A model generated the notes under the pieces. The model did not search any database, was not told where the DNA came from, and was given only the letters and a program-made list of their open reading frames with translations. This document shows positions 37,462 through 46,211 of a DNA stretch of 64,000 bases, in pieces. Position 1 is the first letter of the stretch. Each line of letters starts with the position of its first letter. The position numbers were made by a program, and so were the translations under genes. Source of the stretch: Helicobacter pylori (GTDB taxonomy: Bacteria; Campylobacterota; Campylobacteria; Campylobacterales; Helicobacteraceae); the NCBI RefSeq assembly GCF_030323545.1, contig NZ_CP122954.1, positions 496,001 through 560,000 on the forward strand. Reading direction: 5' to 3'.

Positions 37462-38988
37462 ATGATTTTAGTATTAGATTTTGGGAGCCAATACACACAG
37501 CTGATTGCTAGAAGATTGAGAGAGAGCGGGATTTATACAGAAATAGTCCCTTTTTTTGAAAGCATAGAAAACATTCAAAAAAAAGCCCCTAAAGGTTTGA
37601 TTTTGAGTGGGGGGCCAGCGAGCGTGTATGCTAAAGACGCTTACAAGCCTAGTGGGAAAATCTTTGATTTAAATGTGCCGATTTTAGGGATTTGCTACGG
37701 CATGCAGTATTTGGTGGATTTTTTGGGGGGGGTAGTGGTTGGTGCGAACGAGCAAGAATTTGGTAAGGCTGTTTTAGAAATCACCCAAGATTCTGTGATT
37801 TTTGAAGGCGTGAAAACCAAAAGCCTTGTGTGGATGAGTCATATGGATAAAGTCATAGAACTGCCTAAAGGCTTCACTACCCTTGCAAAAAGCCCTAATT
37901 CCCCCCATTGCGCGATTGAAAACGGCAAGATTTTTGGCTTGCAATTCCACCCAGAAGTCGTTCAAAGCGAAGAAGGGGGTAAGATTTTAGAAAATTTTGC
38001 CCTTTTGGTTTGTGGCTGTGAAAAAACTTGGGGGATGCAGCATTTCGCTCAAAGAGAAGTTGCAAGGTTGAAAGAAAAAATTGCTAACGCTAAGGTTTTG
38101 TGCGCGGTGAGTGGGGGCGTGGATTCTACGGTGGTCGCTACGCTGTTGCACAGAGCCATTAAGGATAATTTGATCGCTGTTTTTGTGGATCATGGCTTGT
38201 TGCGTAAAAATGAAAAAGAAAGGGTGCAAGCGATGTTTAAAGACTTGCAAATCCCTTTAAACACGATAGACGCTAAAGGAATCTTTTTGTCTAAATTAAA
38301 GGGCGTGAGCGAGCCTGAATTGAAGCGAAAAATCATCGGCGAAACCTTTATTGAAGTGTTTGAAAAAGAAGCCAAGAAGCACCATTTAAAAGGCAAAATT
38401 GAGTTTTTAGCCCAAGGCACTTTATACCCTGATGTGATTGAATCCGTGAGCGTTAAAGGGCCTTCAAAAGTGATCAAAACCCACCATAATGTGGGCGGAC
38501 TGCCTGAATGGATGGATTTTAAACTCATAGAGCCTTTAAGGGAATTGTTTAAAGATGAGGTGCGTTTGTTGGGTAAGGAATTGGGCGTTAGCCAGGATTT
38601 TTTAATGCGCCACCCCTTTCCAGGGCCTGGACTTGCGGTAAGGATTTTAGGCGAAGTCAGCGAGAGTAAGATCAAACGCTTGCAAGAAGCGGATTTTATT
38701 TTTATAGAAGAGCTTAAAAAAGCCAATTTGTATGACAAGGTTTGGCAGGCTTTTTGCGTGCTGTTGAATGTCAATTCTGTGGGGGTTATGGGGGATAATC
38801 GCACTTATGAAAACGCTATTTGTTTAAGAGCGGTGAATGCGAGCGATGGCATGACAGCGAGCTTTTCATTTTTGGAGCATTCTTTTTTAGAAAAGGTTTC
38901 TAATCGTATCACTAATGAAGTGAGCGGTATCAATAGGGTGGTGTATGATATTACTTCTAAGCCACCAGGAACGATTGAATGGGAATGA
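37462..38988 (+). CDS. guaA: GMP synthase (glutamine-hydrolysing)
   Basis: 508 residues. N-terminal class I glutamine amidotransferase with nucleophile C78 in GICYGMQYL and the His/Glu pair in [14 protein letters not shown] pyrophosphatase domain with the PP-loop SGGVDSTVV, and the C-terminal dimerisation domain ending in [11 protein letters not shown]. Converts XMP to GMP. Full length and intact. Confidence 0.96.
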   Translation: MILVLDFGSQYTQLIARRLRESGIYTEIVPFFESIENIQKKAPKGLILSGGPASVYAKDAYKPSGKIFDLNVPILGICYGMQYLVDFLGGVVVGANEQEFGKAVLEITQDSVIFEGVKTKSLVWMSHMDKVIELPKGFTTLAKSPNSPHCAIENGKIFGLQFHPEVVQSEEGGKILENFALLVCGCEKTWGMQHFAQREVARLKEKIANAKVLCAVSGGVDSTVVATLLHRAIKDNLIAVFVDHGLLRKNEKERVQAMFKDLQIPLNTIDAKGIFLSKLKGVSEPELKRKIIGETFIEVFEKEAKKHHLKGKIEFLAQGTLYPDVIESVSVKGPSKVIKTHHNVGGLPEWMDFKLIEPLRELFKDEVRLLGKELGVSQDFLMRHPFPGPGLAVRILGEVSESKIKRLQEADFIFIEELKKANLYDKVWQAFCVLLNVNSVGVMGDNRTYENAICLRAVNASDGMTASFSFLEHSFLEKVSNRITNEVSGINRVVYDITSKPPGTIEWE

Positions 38989-38995
38989 TTATCTT

Positions 38996-39024
38996 AAAAA
39001 ATAGCACTAAAAGTGGGATTTTTT
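38996..39024 (+). terminator. possible intrinsic terminator of guaA
   Basis: Starting 7 bases after the guaA stop, AAAAAAT and CAC pair with GTG and ATTTTTT across a short internal loop and a TAAAA loop; the right arm ends in a run of six T. It is AT-rich, so weak, but well placed before the next promoter. Confidence 0.4.
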
Positions 39025-39072
39025 GGGTAAGATTAGGAATTGATTTTAAAGAAAAAGAAAGAAAGGAAGTTA

Positions 39073-39822
39073 ATGAAAAAAGGTAGTTTGGCAATCGTTT
39101 TAGGATCGTTATTAGCGAGTGGGGCGTTTTATACGGCTCTAGCTGATGGAATGCCTGCAAAGCAACAGCACAATAATATGGGCGAGTCTGTGGAGTTGCA
39201 TTTCCACTATCCTATTAAAGGCAAGCAAGAGCCTAAAAATGGTCATTTAGTCGTTTTAATCGATCCTAAGATAGAAGCTAATAAGGTTATCCCTGAAAAT
39301 TATCAAAAAGAGTTTGAGAAGTCTTTATTCCTCCAATTGAGCAGTTTTTTAGAGAGAAAAGGCTATAGCGTTTCGCAATTTCAAGATGCTAGCGAAATCC
39401 CTCAAGACATCAAAGAAAAAGCGTTGCTCGTTTTACGCATGGATGGGAATGTGGCTATCTTAGAAGATATTGTAGAAGGGAGCGATGCGATTAGCGAAGA
39501 AAGAGTGATAGACATGTCTTCAGGGTATTTGAACTTGAATTTTGTTGAGCCAAAAAGTGAAGATATTATCCATAGTTTTGGTATTGATGTTTCAAAGATT
39601 AAGGCTGTGATTGAAAGAGTGGAATTGAGCCGTGCCAATTCTGGAGGTTTTGTCCCCAAAACTTTTGTGCATAAGATTAAAGAAACCGACCATGACCAAG
39701 CCATTAGAAAAATCATGAATCAAGCCTATCACAAAGTGATGGTGAATATCACCAAAGAGTTAAGCAAAAAACACATGGAACATTATGAAAAAGTTTCTAG
39801 TGAAATGAAAAAACGGAAGTAG
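39073..39822 (+). CDS. HpaA paralogue (neuraminyllactose-binding haemagglutinin family)
   Basis: 249 residues from the ATG at 39073, chosen because AAGGAAG lies just upstream and the signal peptide MKKGSLAIVLGSLLASGAFY then starts properly; an in-frame ATG at 39040 would prepend 11 charged residues. HpaA family sequence follows (LHFHYPIKGKQEP, HLVVLIDPKIEANKVIPENY). Unlike HpaA itself there is no lipobox cysteine; the signal ends ...TALADG, suggesting signal peptidase I cleavage. The mature protein is probably periplasmic or outer-membrane associated. Function beyond the family is unknown. Confidence 0.88.
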   Translation: MKKGSLAIVLGSLLASGAFYTALADGMPAKQQHNNMGESVELHFHYPIKGKQEPKNGHLVVLIDPKIEANKVIPENYQKEFEKSLFLQLSSFLERKGYSVSQFQDASEIPQDIKEKALLVLRMDGNVAILEDIVEGSDAISEERVIDMSSGYLNLNFVEPKSEDIIHSFGIDVSKIKAVIERVELSRANSGGFVPKTFVHKIKETDHDQAIRKIMNQAYHKVMVNITKELSKKHMEHYEKVSSEMKKRK

Positions 39823-39979
39823 TTTTAAGAAACAAAAAGCTTAAAAATCATTGAGAGCTGTTTTTAAAAAGTAGCTTTTTAAAAGGGTGGGGGAGTTGGA
39901 ATTAATACAATTTTTGAGTTCCGCTTTTGATTTTAGCGGCATTTTTGAAAAATCACACTCAAAAATCAGAAAATTCAGC

Positions 39980-39985
39980 TATAAT
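39980..39985 (+). promoter_or_regulatory. -10 box of the tRNA cluster
   Basis: TATAAT 21 bases upstream of the first base of tRNA-Pro, with an AT-rich upstream region. It probably serves the tRNA-Pro-His-Arg-Arg block. Confidence 0.6.
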
Positions 39986-40005
39986 AGTGCTTCATGTGAA
40001 AATTT

Positions 40006-40083
40006 CGGGGCGTAGCGCAGTCTGGTTAGCGCACTTGGTTTGGGACCAAGGGGTCGAAGGTTCGAATCCTTTCGCCCCGACCA
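40006..40083 (+). tRNA. tRNA-Pro (anticodon TGG)
   Basis: Acceptor arms CGGGGCG / CGCCCCG close, followed by A and an encoded CCA. The anticodon arm CTTGG-TTTGGGA-CCAAG gives anticodon TGG. T-loop GGTTCGAATCC is standard. Confidence 0.95.
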
Positions 40084-40149
40084 CTTTTTTGCATAATTTA
40101 TTGTTCTGTTTAAAATTCTTTGGTAGAATGTCGCTTCCTTTCATTGAAT

Positions 40150-40227
40150 GGTGGGAGTAGCTCAGTCGGTTAGAGCATCAGATTGTGGTCCTGAGGGTCG
40201 TGGGTTCAATTCCCATCTTCCACCCCA
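40150..40227 (+). tRNA. tRNA-His (anticodon GTG)
   Basis: Acceptor GTGGGAG / CTTCCAC, plus the extra 5' G at 40150 opposite discriminator C, as expected for tRNA-His. The anticodon loop is ATTGTGGT with anticodon GTG. T-loop GGTTCAATTCC and encoded CCA are present. Confidence 0.95.
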
Positions 40228-40286
40228 TCTCATTAAATAAGCGTTTTACCAAATTTATATTAGTCGTTTCTTTATTTGAATTGTAA

Positions 40287-40363
40287 GCGTTCGTAGCTCA
40301 ATTGGATAGAGCACCAGACTTCGGATCTGGGGGTTAGGGGTTCGACTCCCTTCGGGCGCACCA
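40287..40363 (+). tRNA. tRNA-Arg (anticodon TCG)
   Basis: Acceptor GCGTTCG / CGGGCGC closes with two G-T pairs. Anticodon arm CCAGA-CTTCGGA-TCTGG gives anticodon TCG. T-loop GGTTCGACTCC, encoded CCA. Confidence 0.93.
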
Positions 40364-40381
40364 CCTAACGCTAAGTATCAT

Positions 40382-40458
40382 GCGCTTGTAGCTCAGCTGG
40401 ATAGAGCAACAGCCTTCTAAGCCGTAGGTCGCAGGTTCGAGTCCTGCCAAGCGCACCA
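40382..40458 (+). tRNA. tRNA-Arg (anticodon TCT)
   Basis: Acceptor GCGCTTG / CAAGCGC, loop CTTCTAA with anticodon TCT, T-loop GGTTCGAGTCC, encoded CCA. The anticodon stem ACAGC / GCCGT contains one A-C mismatch (third pair). Confidence 0.93.
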
Positions 40459-40484
40459 CTTTTGACATTCTTTAAAGAGGAGTT

Positions 40485-40583
40485 ATGGATTCTTTAGAGT
40501 GGGGATTACTCATTTTTTTGATTCTTGTTTTTCTAGTAGGCATAGGATACTACATTTTTATGGTTTTTTCTTCTAAAGATTGA
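40485..40583 (+). CDS. 32-residue single-span membrane miniprotein
   Basis: A short frame starts at ATG 40485, four bases after a strong AAAGAGGAG. It reads MDSLEWGLLIFLILVFLVG, then IGYYIFMVFSSKD, and ends at TGA 40583. One hydrophobic helix of about 22 residues is flanked by acidic N- and mixed C-terminal residues. It follows the tRNA-Arg gene by 26 bases, so it could be on the tRNA transcript. Ribosome site quality and clean membrane-helix composition argue for a real gene; no family recognised. Confidence 0.55.
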   Translation: MDSLEWGLLIFLILVFLVGIGYYIFMVFSSKD

Positions 40584-40798
40584 TCATCAAAATAGCCCGA
40601 TTACAAGTGATAGGGTTGGAAATCTCTAAAACACAAATCTTGCATGAAGACATTAATAAAAGCGGTTATAAAAACCTAAAAAATGAGAAATATGTAAGAA
40701 TAAAAGACATGCACATTATCCGTGACTTTATCGCACCGAACAGGGAAAGCTTTTTGACTACGACCTATGCAAAATCCTACTATAAAAATATTAAATAA
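40580..40798 (+). CDS. doubtful small reading frame after the miniprotein
   Basis: 72 codons from a TTG that overlaps the miniprotein stop (TTGA). The product is basic (IARLQVIGLEISKTQILHED, KYVRIKDMHIIRDFIAPNRE) with no recognised family. The overlap would suit translational coupling, but there is no independent ribosome site, and it may be a gene remnant or chance frame. Confidence 0.25.
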   Translation: MIIKIARLQVIGLEISKTQILHEDINKSGYKNLKNEKYVRIKDMHIIRDFIAPNRESFLTTTYAKSYYKNIK

Positions 40799-40992
40799 AG
40801 CAAGACTTGTTAAAAATTAAGGCTGTATTTTAATTGTAAAATGTAAAAATACTCAAAACACATCGCATCAAGCGACATAGCGATCTAAAAAAAGGCTCAC
40901 AATTGAGCTAAAGCCCGCTTTTTAGGGATAAACAAAAAGCGTTTTCAAATTGCATGGGTAACTTTATGGGGTGAAGCGTTTCTAATTTTTGG

Positions 40993-40998
40993 TATAAT
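40993..40998 (+). promoter_or_regulatory. putative -10 box of the MscS-like gene at 41047
   Basis: TATAAT preceded by TTTTTGG, 48 bases upstream of the preferred ATG. Confidence 0.5.
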
Positions 40999-41046
40999 CG
41001 CTAGAAATTGTGAGAAAAATTTTATCTTGTTTGAGTGGGGTTTCGC

Positions 41047-42918
41047 ATGCGTTTATTATTGTGGTGGGTATTGGTATTATCGCTCTTTTTAAATCCTTTG
41101 AGAGCGGTTGAAGAGCATGAAACAGATGCGGTGGATCTGTTTTTAATTTTCAATCAAATCAACCAGCTCAATCAAGTCATTGAAACTTACAAAAAAAACC
41201 CTGAAAGAAGCGCTGAAGTCTCTCTGTATAACACCCAAAAGAATGATTTGATTAAAAGTTTGACTTCTAAAGTGTTGAATGAAAGGGATAAAATTGGCAT
41301 TGATATCAATCAAAATTTAAAAGAGCAAGAGAAAATCAAAAAGCGTTTGTCTAGAAGCATTAAGGGCGATAATTTCTACACTTTCATGAAAGATAGATTG
41401 TCTTTAGATATTTTGTTGATAGATGAAATTTTGTATCGTTTTATAGATAAAATCAGGAGCAGTATTGATATTTTTAGCGAACAAAAAGATGTGGAAAGTA
41501 TCAGCGATGCTTTCCTTTTGCGTTTAGGGCAATTCAAACTCTACACTTTCCCTAAAAATTTAGACAATGTCAAAATGCATGAATTAGAGCAGATGTTTAG
41601 CGATTATGAATTGCGTTTGAACACTTATACCGAAGTCTTGCGTTACATTAAAAACCACCCTAAAGAAGTGCTTCCTAAAAACCTGATCATGGAAGTGAAT
41701 ATGGATTTTGTGTTAAACAAAATCAGCAAGGTCTTGCCTTTCACGACCCATAGTTTGCAAGTGAGTAAGATTGCACTTGCTTTGATGATTTTAGCCTTAT
41801 TGTTGGGCTTAAGGAAGTTGATCACTTGGCTTTTAGCTTTATTGCTGGATTGGATTTTTGAAATCATGCAACGCAATAAAAAAATGCATGTCAATGTGCA
41901 AAAAAGCATTGTTTCGCCGGTTTCTGTCTTTTTAGCCCTGTTTAGTTGCGATGTGGCTTTAGACATTTTCTACTACCCTAACGCATCGCCCCCTAAAGTT
42001 TCTATGTGGGTGGGTGCGGTGTATATCATGCTTTTAGCATGGTTAGTGATAGCGCTTTTTAAAGGCTATGGGGAAGCGTTAGTTACGAATATGGCTACCA
42101 AAAGCACGCACAATTTTAGAAAAGAAGTGATCAACTTGATTTTAAAAGTCGTGTATTTTTTGATCTTTATTGTCGCGCTTTTAGGGGTTTTGAAACAACT
42201 GGGGTTTAATGTTTCAGCCATTATCGCTTCTTTAGGGATTGGGGGGTTAGCGGTGGCTTTGGCGGTTAAAGATGTGTTGGCGAATTTTTTTGCTTCTGTC
42301 ATTTTATTATTAGACAATTCGTTTTCTCAAGGGGATTGGATCGTGTGCGGTGAAGTGGAGGGCACGGTGGTGGAAATGGGGTTAAGACGCACCACGATCA
42401 GAGCCTTTGATAACGCTCTTTTGTCCGTGCCTAATTCAGAATTAGCCGGAAAACCCATCAGAAATTGGAGCCGTCGTAAAGTGGGAAGGCGTATTAAAAT
42501 GGAAATAGGCTTAACTTATAGCTCCAGTCAAAGCGCTTTACAGCTTTGCGTGAAAGACATTAAAGAAATGTTAGAAAACCACCCTAAAATCGCCAATGGA
42601 GCCGATAGCGCTTTGCAAAACGCGAGCGATTACCGCTACATGTTTAAAAAAGATATTGTTTCTATTGACGATTTTTTAGGGTATAAAAACAATCTGTTTG
42701 TCTTTTTGGATCAATTTGCGGACAGCTCTATTAATATTTTGGTGTATTGCTTTTCTAAGACGGTGGTTTGGGAAGAGTGGCTAGAAGTCAAAGAAGACGT
42801 GATGCTAAAAATCATGGGGATTGTAGAAAAGCACCATTTGAGTTTTGCTTTCCCATCACAGAGTTTGTATGTGGAGAGTTTGCCAGAAGTTAGCCTAAAA
42901 GAAGGGGCTAAAATCTGA
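41047..42918 (+). CDS. large MscS-family mechanosensitive channel
   Basis: 623 residues from ATG 41047 (an upstream in-frame GTG at 41035 would add four). Signal-like hydrophobic N-terminus, a periplasmic helical region of about 200 residues, several membrane spans, then the MscS pore and beta domain: ALGIGGLAVALAVKDVLANF (the Gly/Ala-rich pore helix is visible as IIASLGIGGLAVALA), followed by FSQGDWIVCGEVEGTVVEMG and RTTIRAFDNALLSVPNSEL. Probably an inner-membrane channel that opens on osmotic downshift. A second, shorter MscS is encoded at 62085. Confidence 0.92.
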   Translation: MRLLLWWVLVLSLFLNPLRAVEEHETDAVDLFLIFNQINQLNQVIETYKKNPERSAEVSLYNTQKNDLIKSLTSKVLNERDKIGIDINQNLKEQEKIKKRLSRSIKGDNFYTFMKDRLSLDILLIDEILYRFIDKIRSSIDIFSEQKDVESISDAFLLRLGQFKLYTFPKNLDNVKMHELEQMFSDYELRLNTYTEVLRYIKNHPKEVLPKNLIMEVNMDFVLNKISKVLPFTTHSLQVSKIALALMILALLLGLRKLITWLLALLLDWIFEIMQRNKKMHVNVQKSIVSPVSVFLALFSCDVALDIFYYPNASPPKVSMWVGAVYIMLLAWLVIALFKGYGEALVTNMATKSTHNFRKEVINLILKVVYFLIFIVALLGVLKQLGFNVSAIIASLGIGGLAVALAVKDVLANFFASVILLLDNSFSQGDWIVCGEVEGTVVEMGLRRTTIRAFDNALLSVPNSELAGKPIRNWSRRKVGRRIKMEIGLTYSSSQSALQLCVKDIKEMLENHPKIANGADSALQNASDYRYMFKKDIVSIDDFLGYKNNLFVFLDQFADSSINILVYCFSKTVVWEEWLEVKEDVMLKIMGIVEKHHLSFAFPSQSLYVESLPEVSLKEGAKI

Positions 42919-42920
42919 AA

Positions 42921-44090
42921 TTATTGGTAGATGTATTCTTTGGTTAAGGGGAAAGTGTTATCCACGCTGTTGGTTAAAAGCAATTGGAATAAATCCGCGC
43001 TCCCTACCCTAAAGGCGGACGCGCAAGTTCTTAAATACAGATCCCACATGCGGATAAAGCGTTCATCATAGCCGAGTCTTTTCACTTGATCTAGATTGTG
43101 GTTGAAGTTGTCTCGCCAAATGTCTAAAGTCTTAGCGTAATGGATGCGTAAGCTTTCAGCCATGAGCAAGTGGAAGTCGCATTCGCTCATCACGCTCATC
43201 ACTTCTCTTAAAGAGGGCAAGTAGCCGCCCGGGAAGATGTATTTATCCACCCATGCGTTAGTCTTGCCTTCAAAACAGCATAAAATGGAGTGGAGCAAAA
43301 ACATCCCACCCGTTTTTAACACTTCTTTAACTTTTTTGAAATAAAAGGGCAAATTATCCTTACCCACATGCTCAAACATGCCCACGCTCACTACCTTATC
43401 AAAGCGGTACAAACGCCCGTCTAAATCCTGGTAATTCAATAATTTGATCGTTACTTTATTCTCTAACCCTAGCTCTTGGACTCGTTTGTTAGCCTGTTTG
43501 TATTGCTCGCTAGAAATGGTGATCCCCATCACTTCCGCCCCGTATTCTTGTGCAGCTTTTACAGAGAGATAGCCCCAACCACAGCCTATATCCAGCAGTT
43601 TTTCGCCCGGCTTTAGGTGGAGCTTTTTTAAAGTGTGATCTAATTTTTGGAGCTGGGCGGCATGGAGGGTGTCATCGTCTTTTTTGAAATACGCGCATGA
43701 ATAGCTTAAGGTTTCATCTAGCCAGATAGAATAAAAGTCATTCCCTAGATCGTAATGTTTAGAAATGTTGGAGCTTTCTTTAAGGGGTTTTTGGATAGCT
43801 TTAGCGTTGTCATGTTTGTGCAAATGCTCATAATTGGTTTGCAAATACAAAGAATGCATCACCTCATCCATAGAGCCTTCAATATCAATCACGCCGTCCA
43901 TATAAGCCTCAGCGATCGTCAAAGACATGTCTTTTTTAATATCGCTAAATTTTAAGGGGCGATGGATTTTAAGGGTGAATTTAGGCGAATGTTCGCCATT
44001 CCTATAAACGCTATTATCCCAAAAAACGACCTGATAATCGCCGTTTTTCCACTGCTTGAACATGTTTTTGAGCAAAAATTTTGAAATCAT
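42921..44090 (-). CDS. cfa: cyclopropane-fatty-acyl-phospholipid synthase
   Basis: 389 residues from the ATG giving MISKFLLKNMF at 44090, preceded by AAGGA eight bases away; the more upstream ATG at 44117 has no such site. SAM-binding loop KLLDIGCGWGYLSV, the family stretch SKHYDLGNDFYSIWLDETLS, and the C-terminal FFPGGYLPS-like segment (IFPGGYLPSLREV) are present. It methylenates unsaturated fatty acyl chains in membrane phospholipids. Convergent with and almost touching the MscS gene. Confidence 0.95.
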   Translation of the reverse strand: MISKFLLKNMFKQWKNGDYQVVFWDNSVYRNGEHSPKFTLKIHRPLKFSDIKKDMSLTIAEAYMDGVIDIEGSMDEVMHSLYLQTNYEHLHKHDNAKAIQKPLKESSNISKHYDLGNDFYSIWLDETLSYSCAYFKKDDDTLHAAQLQKLDHTLKKLHLKPGEKLLDIGCGWGYLSVKAAQEYGAEVMGITISSEQYKQANKRVQELGLENKVTIKLLNYQDLDGRLYRFDKVVSVGMFEHVGKDNLPFYFKKVKEVLKTGGMFLLHSILCCFEGKTNAWVDKYIFPGGYLPSLREVMSVMSECDFHLLMAESLRIHYAKTLDIWRDNFNHNLDQVKRLGYDERFIRMWDLYLRTCASAFRVGSADLFQLLLTNSVDNTFPLTKEYIYQ

Positions 44091-44131
44091 CTGTCTATTC
44101 CTTAACTTATTTTTCAATTTTTTGAGCGTTA

Positions 44132-44137
44132 ATTATA
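44132..44137 (-). promoter_or_regulatory. putative -10 box of cfa
   Basis: Minus strand TATAAT, about 42 bases upstream of the cfa ATG at 44090. Confidence 0.45.
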
Positions 44138-44212
44138 ATGAATTTTAAGCTAAAAACACCCCACAAATAAGCATAAATGCAACCTCTATTCTCTAAATTT
44201 TTAAAAGCATGT

Positions 44213-44218
44213 TAAAAT
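44213..44218 (+). promoter_or_regulatory. putative extended -10 of metG
   Basis: TAAAAT preceded by TGT (TGn extended form), 40 bases upstream of the metG ATG. Confidence 0.45.
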
Positions 44219-44258
44219 TAAGAGATTTAAACAAATTTAAGGTAACACGATTATAAAG

Positions 44259-46211
44259 ATGCAAAAATCACTGATCACAACCCCCATTTATTATGTGAAT
44301 GATATTCCCCATATTGGCCATGCTTATACGACTTTGATTGCGGACACTTTAAAGAAGTATTACACGCTTCAAGGCGAAGAAGTCTTTTTTTTAACCGGCA
44401 CCGATGAGCATGGGCAAAAGATCGAACAAAGCGCGAGATTGAGAAATCAAAGCCCTAAAGCTTACGCTGATAGCATTAGCACGATTTTTAAAAACCAGTG
44501 GGATTTTTTCAATTTAGATTATGATGGTTTTATCCGCACCACAGACAGCGAGCATCAAAAATGCGTGCAAAACGCCTTTGAAATCATGTTTGAAAAAGGG
44601 GATATTTATAAAGGCGCTTATAGCGGGTATTATTGCGTGAGTTGTGAGAGTTATTGCGCGATCTCTAAAACGGACAATACGAACGATAAAGTCTTATGCC
44701 CTGATTGCTTGAGAGAAACCACGCTTTTAGAAGAAGAGAGTTATTTTTTCAGATTGAGCGCGTATGAGAAGCCTTTATTGGATTTTTACGCTAAAAACCC
44801 TGAAGCGATTTTGCCCGTTTATCGTAAAAATGAGGTAACTTCTTTTATTGAGCAGGGTTTATTGGATTTGTCTATCACGCGCACGAGCTTTGAATGGGGC
44901 ATTCCTTTGCCTAAAAAAATGAACGATCCTAAACATGTGGTGTATGTTTGGTTGGACGCTTTATTGAATTATGCGAGCGCGTTAGGGTATTTGAATGGTT
45001 TAGACAATAAAATGGCGCATTTTGAACGCGCTAGGCATATTGTGGGTAAGGATATTTTACGCTTCCATGCTATTTATTGGCCAGCTTTTTTGATGAGTTT
45101 GAATCTGCCCTTATTCAAACAGCTTTGCGTGCATGGGTGGTGGACGATAGAGGGCGTGAAAATGAGTAAGAGCTTGGGTAATGTTTTAGACGCTCAAAAA
45201 ATTGCTATGGAGTATGGGATTGAAGAATTACGCTATTTTTTATTGCGTGAAGTGCCTTTTGGGCAAGATGGGGATTTTTCTAAAAAAGCGTTAATAGAAA
45301 GGATCAATGCGAATTTGAACAACGATTTGGGGAATTTGCTGAATCGTTTGCTAGGCATGGCTAAAAAATATTTCAATTATTCTCTAAAAAGCGCCAAAAT
45401 CACCGCTTATTATTCTAAAGAGCTAGAAAAAGCGCATCAAATTTTAGACAACGCCAATTCTTTTGTGCCTAAAATGCAATTGCATAAAGCTTTAGAAGAA
45501 TTGTTTAACATTTATGATTTTTTAAACAAACTCATCGCTAAAGAAGAGCCGTGGGTTTTGCACAAAAACAACGAATCAGAAAAACTAGAAGCCTTATTGA
45601 GTTTGATCGCAAACGCGCTTTTGCAATCAAGCTTTTTACTCTATGCGTTCATGCCAAAGAGCGCTGTGAAATTAGCGAGCGCTTTTCATGCAGAAATCAC
45701 GCCCAATAATTACGAACGCTTTTTTAAGGCTAAAGAATTACAAGATATGATTTTACAAGACACCGAACCTTTATTTTCAAAAATGGAGAAAATTGAAAAG
45801 ACTGAAAAAGCGGGAGAAATCCCACCAGAAAAAAACGAAAAAGAAAAAAAAGATAGAAAAGAAAAAGCCCCACTAAAACAAGAAAACTATATCAGCATTG
45901 AGGATTTTAAAAAAGTAGAGATCAAAGTGGGGCTTATCAAAGAAGCTCAAAGGATTGAAAAATCCAATAAATTACTGCGCTTGAAAGTGGATTTAGGCGA
46001 AGGTTATTTGAGGCAGATTATTTCAGGGATCGCTTTGGATTATGAGCCTGAAAGTTTGGTGGGTCAAATGGTGTGCGTGGTGGCTAATTTAAAACCCGCA
46101 AAGCTTATGGGTGAAATGAGTGAGGGCATGATTTTGGCGGTGCGAGATAGCCATAATCTGGCTTTAATTAGCCCTACCAGAGAAAAAATTGCAGGAAGTT
46201 TGATCAGCTAA
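44259..46211 (+). CDS. metG: methionyl-tRNA synthetase
   Basis: 650 residues. HIGH signature PHIGHAYTT, KMSKS signature VKMSKSLGN, zinc cysteines in CVSCESYC and CPDC of the connective domain, a Lys/Glu-rich linker (about 505-545), and a C-terminal Trbp111-like tRNA-binding domain (SIEDFKKVEIKVGLI, GEMSEGMILAV). Adds methionine to initiator and elongator tRNA. The stop is directly followed by the next ATG (46212). Confidence 0.96.
   Translation: MQKSLITTPIYYVNDIPHIGHAYTTLIADTLKKYYTLQGEEVFFLTGTDEHGQKIEQSARLRNQSPKAYADSISTIFKNQWDFFNLDYDGFIRTTDSEHQKCVQNAFEIMFEKGDIYKGAYSGYYCVSCESYCAISKTDNTNDKVLCPDCLRETTLLEEESYFFRLSAYEKPLLDFYAKNPEAILPVYRKNEVTSFIEQGLLDLSITRTSFEWGIPLPKKMNDPKHVVYVWLDALLNYASALGYLNGLDNKMAHFERARHIVGKDILRFHAIYWPAFLMSLNLPLFKQLCVHGWWTIEGVKMSKSLGNVLDAQKIAMEYGIEELRYFLLREVPFGQDGDFSKKALIERINANLNNDLGNLLNRLLGMAKKYFNYSLKSAKITAYYSKELEKAHQILDNANSFVPKMQLHKALEELFNIYDFLNKLIAKEEPWVLHKNNESEKLEALLSLIANALLQSSFLLYAFMPKSAVKLASAFHAEITPNNYERFFKAKELQDMILQDTEPLFSKMEKIEKTEKAGEIPPEKNEKEKKDRKEKAPLKQENYISIEDFKKVEIKVGLIKEAQRIEKSNKLLRLKVDLGEGYLRQIISGIALDYEPESLVGQMVCVVANLKPAKLMGEMSEGMILAVRDSHNLALISPTREKIAGSLIS

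Noticed and set aside
40580-40798. Insertion-sequence remnant behind the tRNA cluster
   Set aside because: I expected an IS near here from memory of 26695, but no transposase motif or terminal inverted repeat is visible.
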